Position numbers and translations under genes: made by a program. Of a stretch of DNA of 12,654 nt, positions 1 to 5,937 are shown piece by piece. The stretch is from Alistipes sp. (GTDB lineage: Bacteria > Bacteroidota > Bacteroidia > Bacteroidales > Rikenellaceae). The stretch spans positions 1 through 12,654 of the forward strand of contig VSOO01000023.1 of NCBI GenBank assembly GCA_009774895.1. Direction: 5' to 3'. Below the pieces are notes generated by a model. It ran no database searches. It saw nothing but the letters and a program-made list of their open reading frames with translations, and was not told where the DNA came from. Each line of letters opens with the position of its first letter. Positions within the stretch are counted from its first letter, which is position 1.

Positions 1-558
1 ATTGTCGGCAATAAGCAGTACGGCGGTGTGCGTCAGTACATCCCGCTGAAGATGAATGCCGCGAACGTGATGCCCATCATCTTCGCGCAGGCTCTGATGT
101 TTATTCCGGCGCTCTTCACCGGTACGGCTTTCGCTGCTGCCTTCAGCTCGATGACCGGATTCTGGTACAATTTCACGCTGGCAGTGCTGGTAATCGCGTT
201 CACCTATTTCTACACCGCGATTATCATCAATCCTCAAATGATGGCCGATGACATGAAACGCAACGGCGGCTTTATCCCGGGTGTCAAGCCGGGCAAGCAG
301 ACCGTGAACTACATCGACACCATCATGACGCGCATCACGCTTCCCGGTTCGATCTTCCTGGCCATCGTGGCGATTCTGCCCGCGCTGGCGATGAAGTTCC
401 TGGGCATTCAGCAGGCGTTCGCCTACTTCTACGGAGGTACGTCGCTGCTGATCATGGTCGGCGTGGTGCTCGACACTCTGAAGCAGATCGAGAGCTACCT
501 GCTGATGCGTCACTACGACGGTCTGATGAAGACCGGCCGTATTCAGGGTCGTCATTAG
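1..558 (+). CDS. secY: Protein translocase subunit SecY, C-terminal part (5' end outside window)
   Basis: SecY is the pore-forming subunit of the SecYEG translocon in the inner membrane. The frame is open from base 1, so about 185 C-terminal residues are visible and the N-terminal half lies upstream of the window. At least four hydrophobic segments can be read: one starting at MPIIFAQALMF, one around FTLAVLVIAFTYFY, one around GSIFLAIVAILPAL, and one around GGTSLLIMVGVVLDTL. They are followed by the cytosolic tail YLLMRHYDGLMKTGRIQGRH. The segment NPQMMADDMKRNGGFIPGVKPG between the second and third helices matches the cytoplasmic loop of SecY that contacts ribosomes and SecA. It is the first visible gene of the spc cluster and sits 22 nt before map, the usual order. 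Identification is firm. Confidence 0.97.
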   Translation: MVGNKQYGGVRQYIPLKMNAANVMPIIFAQALMFIPALFTGTAFAAAFSSMTGFWYNFTLAVLVIAFTYFYTAIIINPQMMADDMKRNGGFIPGVKPGKQTVNYIDTIMTRITLPGSIFLAIVAILPALAMKFLGIQQAFAYFYGGTSLLIMVGVVLDTLKQIESYLLMRHYDGLMKTGRIQGRH

Positions 559-580
559 TGGATTTTCAGAAGAGAGTCGA

Positions 581-1357
581 ATGATATACTTGAAAACTGA
601 CGAGGAGATCGAACTGCTCCGTGAGAACAACCTCCTGGTGAGCAAGACCCTGGCCGAAGTGGGTCGCCACATTCGGCCGGGTGTCACCACCCGGGAGTTG
701 GACACGCTGGCTGAGACTTTCATCCGCGACCACGGAGCCGTTCCGGCCTTCCTCGGGTATCAGGGATTTCCCGCCTCGTTGTGCATTTCGGTCAATGAGC
801 AGGTAGTTCACGGTATTCCGTCTTCGAAGTGCGTCCTGAAGGAGGGCGACATCGTTTCGGTCGATTGCGGTACGTTCATGAAGGGGTTTGTTGGTGATTC
901 GGCATATACGTTTGCCGTGGGAGAGGTCGGCGCCGAGGCGCGACAGCTCATGGAGGTCACCAAAGAGGCTCTTTATAAAGGTACGGCGCAGGCCAAGGCC
1001 GGGAATCGCGTAGGCGATGTTTCGGCGGCCGTGCAGGAGTATGCCGAAAGTTTCGGCTACGGAGTCGTGCGCGAGTTGGAAGGACACGGTTTGGGTCGTA
1101 AGATGCACGAGGACCCGGGTGTTCCCAACTACGGAGCACGAGGCAGAGGACCGCTGCTCCGCGAGGGCATGGTCATCTGCATCGAACCCATGATCAACAT
1201 GGGGACCAAGGCGGTGGTTTTCGAACGCGACGGCTGGACCGTTCGTACGAAGGATCGCAAACCCTCGGCGCACTACGAGTTCGCCGTGGCGGTCCGCAGG
1301 AACGGACCCGACGTGCTGACGGATTTCAGTATCATCGAAAACGCATTAAAAAATTAA
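581..1357 (+). CDS. map: Methionine aminopeptidase, type I
   Basis: This 258-residue cytosolic metalloprotease removes the initiator methionine from nascent proteins. All five metal ligands of the pita-bread fold fall at the expected spacing: D95 in VDCGTF, D106 in GDSAYTF, H169 in EGHGLGRKMHEDP, E202 in CIEPMINMG and E233 in SAHYEFAVAV. The substrate-contacting histidine is H77 in VVHGIP. There is no N-terminal zinc-finger extension, so it is the short bacterial form (MAP Ia). The motif around E233 reads YEFAVAV where many bacteria have YEHT; this is a modest local difference and the ligand is kept. It lies between secY (22 nt) and infA (6 nt), so it is almost certainly cotranscribed with the ribosomal cluster. 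The ATG at 581 gives the standard N-terminus and has no Shine-Dalgarno motif. Confidence 0.97.
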   Translation: MIYLKTDEEIELLRENNLLVSKTLAEVGRHIRPGVTTRELDTLAETFIRDHGAVPAFLGYQGFPASLCISVNEQVVHGIPSSKCVLKEGDIVSVDCGTFMKGFVGDSAYTFAVGEVGAEARQLMEVTKEALYKGTAQAKAGNRVGDVSAAVQEYAESFGYGVVRELEGHGLGRKMHEDPGVPNYGARGRGPLLREGMVICIEPMINMGTKAVVFERDGWTVRTKDRKPSAHYEFAVAVRRNGPDVLTDFSIIENALKN

Positions 1358-1363
1358 GACTCT

Positions 1364-1582
1364 ATGGCTAAACAGGCTGCTATCGAACGGGACGGTACGA
1401 TCATCGAGGCGTTGTCCAATGCCATGTTCCGCGTGGAACTGGACAACGGCCACGTGCTCACGGCCCATATCTCGGGCAAGATGCGGATGCACTACATCAA
1501 GATCCTGCCCGGAGATAAAGTGAAAGTGGAAATGACCCCTTACGACCTGACGAAGGGCCGCATTTCCTTCCGTTACAAATAA
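1364..1582 (+). CDS. infA: Translation initiation factor IF-1
   Basis: The 72-residue product is a single S1-type OB fold that binds the A site of the 30S subunit during initiation. Family landmarks are visible: the N-terminal stretch [20 protein letters not shown], the strand [20 protein letters not shown], the segment [15 protein letters not shown], and the end [14 protein letters not shown]. The length equals the usual 71-72 residues. The gene starts 6 nt after the map stop and is followed 20 nt later by rpmJ, the standard order map-infA-rpmJ-rpsM. Confidence 0.98.
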   Translation: MAKQAAIERDGTIIEALSNAMFRVELDNGHVLTAHISGKMRMHYIKILPGDKVKVEMTPYDLTKGRISFRYK

Positions 1583-1602
1583 CATTAGATTGCTTGAAAA
1601 TC

Positions 1603-1719
1603 ATGAAAGTAAAAGCATCAATCAAGAAGAGAAGCGAGGATTGCAAGATCGTGAAGCGTAAGGGCAAACTTTACGTGATCTGCAAGAAGAACCCCAAGTT
1701 CAAAATGCGCCAGGGCTAA
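1603..1719 (+). CDS. rpmJ: 50S ribosomal protein L36 (bL36)
   Basis: A 38-residue basic protein of the large subunit, too short for many gene finders. It begins [20 protein letters not shown] and ends FKMRQG, the classic L36 signature. In zinc-binding L36 the ligands are Cys11, Cys14, Cys27 and His33. Here positions 14 and 27 are Cys, but position 11 is Ser and position 33 is Phe, so the zinc ribbon is half lost and zinc binding is unlikely. This is an intermediate between the C+ and C- forms of the protein. It lies between infA and rpsM, its usual place, with an A-rich leader before the ATG. Confidence 0.96.
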   Translation: MKVKASIKKRSEDCKIVKRKGKLYVICKKNPKFKMRQG

Positions 1720-1756
1720 TGTTCAAACGAGTAATTAAAGAAGAAAAAGAGAATTT

Positions 1757-2137
1757 ATGGCACGTATAGTCGGTGTAGATTTACCCAAAAACAAGAGAGG
1801 CGAGATCGGCCTTACCTACATCTATGGTATCGGCCGTTCGACGGCTCGCAAGATTCTCGAGGCCGCAGGCATCAGCTACGACCTCAAAGTACAGGACTGG
1901 TCCGACGATCAGATCGGCGCCATCCGTTCGACGATCGCCGAGATGGGCATCAAGGTCGAGGGCGAGTGCCGTTCGGTCGTACAGCTCAACATCAAGCGAC
2001 TGATGGATATCGGCTGCTACCGCGGCATCCGTCACCGTCTGGGCCTGCCGGTTCGCGGTCAGAGCACCAAGAACAACGCCCGTACCCGCAAGGGCCGCAA
2101 GAAGACGGTCGCTAACAAGAAAAAGGCAACTAAGTAA
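1757..2137 (+). CDS. rpsM: 30S ribosomal protein S13 (uS13)
   Basis: This 126-residue protein of the 30S head contacts the P-site tRNA and the 50S subunit. It starts [19 protein letters not shown] and contains the helix-two-turn-helix segment [19 protein letters not shown] (about residues 22-40). The rRNA-binding stretch is [20 protein letters not shown], followed by a Lys/Arg-rich tail (about residues 100-126) that reaches toward the decoding site. The preceding leader is purine-rich (aagaagaaaaagagaattt), with no consensus Shine-Dalgarno, as is usual in Bacteroidetes. It opens the alpha-operon part of the cluster and lies 12 nt before rpsK. Confidence 0.98.
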   Translation: MARIVGVDLPKNKRGEIGLTYIYGIGRSTARKILEAAGISYDLKVQDWSDDQIGAIRSTIAEMGIKVEGECRSVVQLNIKRLMDIGCYRGIRHRLGLPVRGQSTKNNARTRKGRKKTVANKKKATK

Positions 2138-2149
2138 TCGTAGAGAGTT

Positions 2150-2539
2150 ATGGCAAAGAAAACAGGAACAGTTAAGAAGAAGGTTGTCAAGGTGGGTGCC
2201 GTGGGTATGGCCTATGTTCACTCGACTTTCAACAACGTGATCATCACCATCACCAACGAGTCGGGCGACGTGATCAGCTGGTCGTCGGCCGGTAAGATGG
2301 GTTTCCGCGGTTCGAAGAAGAACACTCCCTACGCTGCGCAGACGTCGGCTGCCGACTGTGCGAAGGTGGCCTATGACATGGGCCTGCGCAAGGTGAAGGT
2401 ATACGTGAAGGGTCCGGGTGCGGGTCGCGAGTCGGCCGTGCGTACGATCCACGGTGCCGGCATCGAGGTGATGGAGATCATCGACGTGACGCCGCTGCCG
2501 CACAACGGCTGCCGCGCTCCCAACCGCCGTCGCGTATAA
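2150..2539 (+). CDS. rpsK: 30S ribosomal protein S11 (uS11)
   Basis: The 129-residue product lies on the 30S platform, near the E site and the mRNA exit. Family motifs are clear: [40 protein letters not shown], the phosphate-binding-like [14 protein letters not shown], and the C-terminal [18 protein letters not shown] that touches 16S rRNA. Length and ends match the family. It is 12 nt after rpsM and is followed by an unusually long 129-nt gap before rpsD that contains a hairpin. Confidence 0.98.
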   Translation: MAKKTGTVKKKVVKVGAVGMAYVHSTFNNVIITITNESGDVISWSSAGKMGFRGSKKNTPYAAQTSAADCAKVAYDMGLRKVKVYVKGPGAGRESAVRTIHGAGIEVMEIIDVTPLPHNGCRAPNRRRV

Positions 2540-2580
2540 TTTCTCAGGTGACGATTACTTATTCGAACGTTTTCGATACG

Positions 2581-2617
2581 CCGGGCGCAGGGACGGACTT
2601 GTGCGTGTCCTGCCCGG
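2581..2617 (+). promoter_or_regulatory. GC-rich hairpin in the rpsK-rpsD leader
   Basis: The 129-nt gap between rpsK and rpsD is the longest inside the ribosomal cluster. It holds an imperfect stem: ccgggcgcagggac (2581-2594) can pair with gtcctgcccgg (2607-2617), with a two-base and a one-base bulge and a loop of about 12 nt. No U tract follows directly, so it is not a normal intrinsic terminator. A T7 run occurs 30 nt later, just before the rpsD leader. S4 is a known translational repressor of alpha operons in other bacteria, so a regulatory leader, a processing site or an attenuator is possible. Only the structure is seen; the function is inferred. Confidence 0.4.
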
Positions 2618-2668
2618 GAGAGAAGACGTCAGCAAAAAAGCAAAGGTTTTTTTAACAAGCTAAAAACA

Positions 2669-3277
2669 ATGGGAAAATACATAGGACCAAAATCGAAAAT
2701 CGCCCGTAAGTTCGGCGAAGCTATTTACGGTGCGGATAAGGTGCTTGAGAAGCGTAACTATCCTCCCGGACAGCACGGTCTGATGCGCAAGCGCAAGAAG
2801 GTGTCGGAGTACGGTACGCAGCTGAGCGAGAAGCAGAAGGCGAAGTACACCTACGGTCTGCTGGAGAAGCAGTTCGCACGTACCTACGAGCAGGCTGCCC
2901 GCATGGGCGGCATCACGGGTGAGAACCTGCTGAAACTGCTTGAGTGCCGTCTGGACAACGTGGTATACCGTCTGGGCATCGCCCCGACGCGCGCCGCAGC
3001 CCGCCAGCTGGTGTCGCACCGCCACATTTGCGTGAACGGCAGCGTGGTGAACATTCCGTCGTACTCGCTGCGTGCGGGCGACGTGGTGTCGGTACGCGAG
3101 AAGTCGAAGAGTCTGGAGGTGATCACGGCAGCGCTCGCCGGCAGTGCGCGCAGCCGCTACGCATGGCTCGAATGGGACGGCGCTACGATGAGCGGCAAGT
3201 TCCTGCAGAAACCCGAACGTGAGGAGATTCCCGAAAACATCAAAGAGCAGCTGATCGTCGAGTTGTACTCTAAGTAG
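2669..3277 (+). CDS. rpsD: 30S ribosomal protein S4 (uS4)
   Basis: The 202-residue protein nucleates assembly of the 30S body on 16S rRNA. The N-terminal domain includes YPPGQHG (residues 31-37) and a basic stretch [20 protein letters not shown]. The S4 RNA-binding fold spans about residues 92-155, with [12 protein letters not shown] and the [19 protein letters not shown] loop. The N-terminus has no four-cysteine cluster, so it is the zinc-free type. The ATG at 2669 follows an A-rich leader (taaaaaca). It is separated from rpsK by the structured gap and lies 23 nt before rpoA. In other bacteria S4 also represses its own operon and acts in antitermination; whether it does so here is not shown. 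Confidence 0.98.
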   Translation: MGKYIGPKSKIARKFGEAIYGADKVLEKRNYPPGQHGLMRKRKKVSEYGTQLSEKQKAKYTYGLLEKQFARTYEQAARMGGITGENLLKLLECRLDNVVYRLGIAPTRAAARQLVSHRHICVNGSVVNIPSYSLRAGDVVSVREKSKSLEVITAALAGSARSRYAWLEWDGATMSGKFLQKPEREEIPENIKEQLIVELYSK

Positions 3278-3300
3278 TGAACACAAATTCAAGTAATATT

Positions 3301-4293
3301 ATGGCAATATTAGCATTCCAGAAACCTGAAAAGGTTATTATGCTTGAGTCCTCTTCGTCGTTCGGAAAGTTCGAGTTCCGACCGCTGGAGCCGGGCTTCG
3401 GCATGACCGTCGGTAATGCCTTGCGCCGCATTCTGCTCTCCTCGCTGGAGGGTTATGCGATTACGACCGTCAAGGTGGCCGGTGTTGATCACGAGTTCGC
3501 CGCCGTCCCCGGCGTGATGGAAGGTATGATCGATATCATCCTTAATCTTAAGCAGGTTCGTTTTATCCGTACCGTTGATAACCAGGATGCCGAGAAGGTG
3601 TCGGTGAACGTTGCGGGTGTCACGGAGCTTACTGCCGGATATATCTCGAATTACCTCTCGTTCTTCAAGGTGCTGAATCCCGATCTGGTCATCGCCCACC
3701 TCGCGCCCGGCACCAAAATGCAGATCACGCTGACGATCGGCAAAGGCCGCGGCTACGTGCCCGCCGAGGAGAATACTCCGGCGGAGTGCGAATTCGGCAC
3801 CCTTCCGATCGACTCGATCTTCACGCCGATCAAAAACGTGAAGTACTCGATCGAGAACTACCGCGTGGAGCAGAAGACCGACTACGAGAAATTGAATTTG
3901 GAGATCACTACCGACGGGTCGATTCACCCGAAGGAGGCGCTGAAGGAGGCTGCGAAGATTCTGATCCAGCACTTCATGCTCTTCTCGGACGAAAAGATCA
4001 CCGTCAATATGGAGGACAACAACGGAGCCGAGGAGTTCGACGAGGATGTGCTTCACATGCGTCAGCTGCTGAAGACGAAGCTTTCGGACCAGGATCTGAG
4101 CGTGCGCGCCCTGAACTGCCTGAAAGCCGCCGATGTCGATACGGTGGGCGACCTGGTGAAACTGAACCGCACCGACCTGCTGAAATTCCGCAATTTCGGC
4201 AAGAAGTCGCTGACGGAGCTGGATGAACTGCTCACGTCGCTCAACCTGAAGTTCGGTATGGACGTATCTATCTACAAACTTGATAAAGATTAA
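3301..4293 (+). CDS. rpoA: DNA-directed RNA polymerase subunit alpha
   Basis: A 330-residue subunit that dimerises to scaffold assembly of RNA polymerase; its C-terminal domain contacts promoters and activators. The N-terminal domain shows [30 protein letters not shown] sequence and [18 protein letters not shown]. The C-terminal domain (about residues 255-320) has [20 protein letters not shown] and [19 protein letters not shown], the two helix-hairpin-like elements of the alpha CTD. I chose the ATG at 3301: it gives the canonical [16 protein letters not shown] start, while an in-frame GTG at 3277 overlaps the rpsD stop and would add eight non-conserved residues. It is followed after only 2 nt by rplQ, so translational coupling is likely. 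Confidence 0.98.
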   Translation: MAILAFQKPEKVIMLESSSSFGKFEFRPLEPGFGMTVGNALRRILLSSLEGYAITTVKVAGVDHEFAAVPGVMEGMIDIILNLKQVRFIRTVDNQDAEKVSVNVAGVTELTAGYISNYLSFFKVLNPDLVIAHLAPGTKMQITLTIGKGRGYVPAEENTPAECEFGTLPIDSIFTPIKNVKYSIENYRVEQKTDYEKLNLEITTDGSIHPKEALKEAAKILIQHFMLFSDEKITVNMEDNNGAEEFDEDVLHMRQLLKTKLSDQDLSVRALNCLKAADVDTVGDLVKLNRTDLLKFRNFGKKSLTELDELLTSLNLKFGMDVSIYKLDKD

Positions 4294-4295
4294 CT

Positions 4296-4865
4296 ATGAG
4301 ACACAATAAGAATTATAACCACCTTGGCAGACAGGCGGGCCACCGCAAGGCGCTGATGTCGAACATGGCATCGTCGCTGATTCTGCACAAGCGTATCGAG
4401 ACCACCGTTGCCAAGGCCAAGGCCGTTCAGCGTTTCATCGAGCCGTTGGTAACCAAGTCGAAGGAGGATACTACGCACCAGCGCCGCGTGGTCTTCTCGT
4501 ACCTCAAGCAGAAGGAGGCCGTGACGGAGCTGTTCCGCACGATCGCGCCGAAGATCGCCGAGCGTCCGGGCGGTTACACCCGCATTCTGAAGACGGGCTT
4601 CCGTCTGGGCGATGCTGCCGACATGTGCATCATCGAGTTCGTCGATTTCAACGAGGCCTACACCCTGGGTGTGGTTCCCGCGGCCGAGGCTGCGAAGCCC
4701 AAGACCCGTCGTTCGCGCAAGTCGTCGGCTAAGAACGTGGATGCCGTAGAGGACGCCACGGTAGTCGAGACCAAGGCCAAGAGCGCGCCGAAAGCAGCTC
4801 CGAAGGCTGCCAAGGTTGCCGCTCCGAAAGTTGCGAAGAAGACCAACGTAGGTAAGAAGATGTAA
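4296..4865 (+). CDS. rplQ: 50S ribosomal protein L17 (bL17) with long basic tail
   Basis: L17 lies near the peptide exit of the 50S subunit. The conserved domain (about residues 1-125) reads [20 protein letters not shown], then [20 protein letters not shown], then [20 protein letters not shown] and IIEFVDFN. After it comes a tail of roughly 60 residues rich in Lys, Ala and Pro (for example [19 protein letters not shown]) that most L17 proteins of about 120-130 residues lack. Extended L17 tails are common in Bacteroidetes. The tail is probably disordered and may reach rRNA or neighbouring proteins; that is inference. It is the last gene of the operon, with an intrinsic terminator 27 nt after the stop. 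Confidence 0.97.
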   Translation: MRHNKNYNHLGRQAGHRKALMSNMASSLILHKRIETTVAKAKAVQRFIEPLVTKSKEDTTHQRRVVFSYLKQKEAVTELFRTIAPKIAERPGGYTRILKTGFRLGDAADMCIIEFVDFNEAYTLGVVPAAEAAKPKTRRSRKSSAKNVDAVEDATVVETKAKSAPKAAPKAAKVAAPKVAKKTNVGKKM

Positions 4866-4891
4866 TTCCGATTACGGAAACATGAACCGGG

Positions 4892-4931
4892 TCCGGACGA
4901 CTCCCGAAAGGGGGCCGTCCGGATTTTTTTT
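4892..4931 (+). terminator. Intrinsic terminator of the ribosomal operon
   Basis: The 5' arm tccggacgactccc (4892-4905) pairs with gggggccgtccgga (4910-4923) around a gaaa tetraloop. There is one internal mismatch and one G-U-type pair. A run of eight T (4924-4931) follows directly. Placed 27 nt after the rplQ stop, this ends the secY-to-rplQ transcript. Confidence 0.93.
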
Positions 4932-5308
4932 GTGTGGCGGAGAGGGGGTGAGAGGGGTAGAGGGCGCGTGTGTCTGTGCTTGTGAGTGGGTGTGGGAGTG
5001 TGTTTGTGGGTTTGCGTGTCGGTGTGCGTCGCAGGTGTATAAGGCTGCATGTGGGTGTGCGCAGAGAAGATAACGGTGGAAATTGTCGAGGTGTCGGAAA
5101 GATGATCGTAGTATGCCGGCGGGAGCGAGATGAATGATGAACGTGGTCAGTGCAGGAGAATGACGAGTGCCCGTCGGATTGCCGAAAGGATAATGCGGGT
5201 GGGGAGGTCGAAGGAATGCAGAGGGAGATGCGGATGGGGAGACGGATGGGGAGCGATAAAGACGGAGCGCGCCGGCAGGTCGGACCGGAGGTGTGCGGTT
5301 ACGGGCGG
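4932..5308. other. Non-coding convergent spacer with strong G-over-C strand bias
   Basis: About 377 nt between two facing terminators with no convincing gene. The first part (4932-5060) is G+T-rich with many gtg and tgtg steps; for example 4981-5040 has 29 G and 5 C on the + strand. The second part (about 5100-5270) is G+A-rich, with G-runs such as gggtgggg, gatgggg and gacggatgggg (5199-5253). Reading frames through it give low-complexity peptides (Thr/His/Pro or Arg/Gly-rich) that look like by-products of the base bias. I see no tRNA, rRNA or known regulatory RNA. Confidence 0.7.
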
Positions 5309-5355
5309 AAAAAGGAAAACCCCGGAACGGACTTCGAAGCGAAGCCTGTTCCGGG
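5309..5355 (-). terminator. Intrinsic terminator for the relA-lipoprotein transcript
   Basis: On the minus strand the stem cccggaac (5355-5348) pairs with gttccggg (5328-5321), and an inner cttcg/cgaag stem lies in the loop. It is followed by the U-rich stretch gttttccttttt (down to about 5309). It lies about 75 nt past the lipoprotein stop, in the right direction and place to end that transcript. There is no good T run on the + strand side. Confidence 0.8.
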
Positions 5356-5372
5356 ATTCTGTTTACCGGGGC

Positions 5373-5417
5373 CGAAACATGAAAGTTTCGTCCTCTTTTT
5401 CGGCCGCGGGGCGGCCG
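5373..5417. repeat. Two small perfect hairpins between lipoprotein stop and terminator
   Basis: cgaaac (5373-5378) pairs with gtttcg (5385-5390) around a 6-nt loop, and cggccg (5401-5406) pairs with cggccg (5412-5417) around cgggg. Neither is followed by a T run in the direction of the adjacent gene, so they are not simple terminators. They would lie in the 3' UTR of the lipoprotein mRNA and could protect it from exonucleases; that is speculation. Confidence 0.45.
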
Positions 5418-5430
5418 GGGGATTCGGAGG

Positions 5431-5877
5431 CTATTTCACCCGCTCGAAAAGCATGGTGTCGAACTCCTCGCAGACGCTGCCTTCGTAGGTCTCCTTGGTG
5501 TACTGCGTGGCTTTCATCCGGGTCTCGGTGAGCTCCTCGATGGTCCACGTGCAGTCGAAAGTCTCGCCGTCGTCTGTCGTGCAGGTCATTTGCAGCCGGT
5601 TGCCGGACTGCGTGTAACGGATGTCGATCGACCATCCCTCGCCGCGGGCGGTGGCGGTGCCCCCTTCGTTGAACGTAAAGAGCGACTCTTCGTCCACGAC
5701 TTCGTCCCACTGGTCGGATTTCTGGCCGTCTTCCAGTTCGTAGCCGTAGGTGCGGGTCTGTTGCCAGGTGCCGTAGAGCTGCGACAGGTCGGTCTCGTTT
5801 TCATGTCCGTTGTCCGAGCATGCGCCGAACGAAACAGCTGCGAAAAGTGCGGTTGCGTAGATCAGGAATTTTTTCAT
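5431..5877 (-). CDS. Small lipocalin-like lipoprotein, function unknown
   Basis: The 148-residue product starts with a lipoprotein signal peptide, MKKFLIYATALFAAVSFGAC, with Cys20 as the lipidated residue. The residues after it, SDNGHENETD, are acidic, resembling the lipoprotein export signal that sends Bacteroidetes lipoproteins to the cell surface. The mature part has LYGTWQQTRTYGYE followed by alternating strand-like segments (SLFTFNEGGTATARGEG, IDIRYTQSGNRLQMTCTTD, CTWTIEELTETRMKATQY). This is the pattern of the small lipocalin-like beta-barrel family common in this phylum. The ligand is unknown. Four cysteines in all are visible, three of them in the mature chain besides the lipidated one. 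The gene lies 60 nt after relA on the same strand with no clear promoter of its own, so it may be read from the relA transcript. Confidence 0.85.
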   Translation of the reverse strand: MKKFLIYATALFAAVSFGACSDNGHENETDLSQLYGTWQQTRTYGYELEDGQKSDQWDEVVDEESLFTFNEGGTATARGEGWSIDIRYTQSGNRLQMTCTTDDGETFDCTWTIEELTETRMKATQYTKETYEGSVCEEFDTMLFERVK

Positions 5878-5937
5878 ATCGGTAATGGTTTAGGGTTTTC
5901 GTGTGTTGGGCGGCGGTGGTGTTTCCGGCGCCGGGCA

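Noticed and set aside
4658..5050. Minus-strand frame with a Thr/His/Pro/Lys repeat-like peptide
   Set aside because: It crosses the rplQ terminator and runs antisense into rplQ; the peptide pattern only reflects the G+T-biased DNA.
4882..5073. Cys-rich 63-residue + strand frame after rplQ
   Set aside because: It starts inside the terminator region and reads the G+T-rich tract; the Cys/Val/Trp pattern follows from tgt/gtg/tgg codons and there is no ribosome leader or homology.
5130..5531. Arg-rich + strand frames in the convergent spacer
   Set aside because: They run through the opposite-strand terminator and into the antisense of the lipoprotein gene; no family signature.
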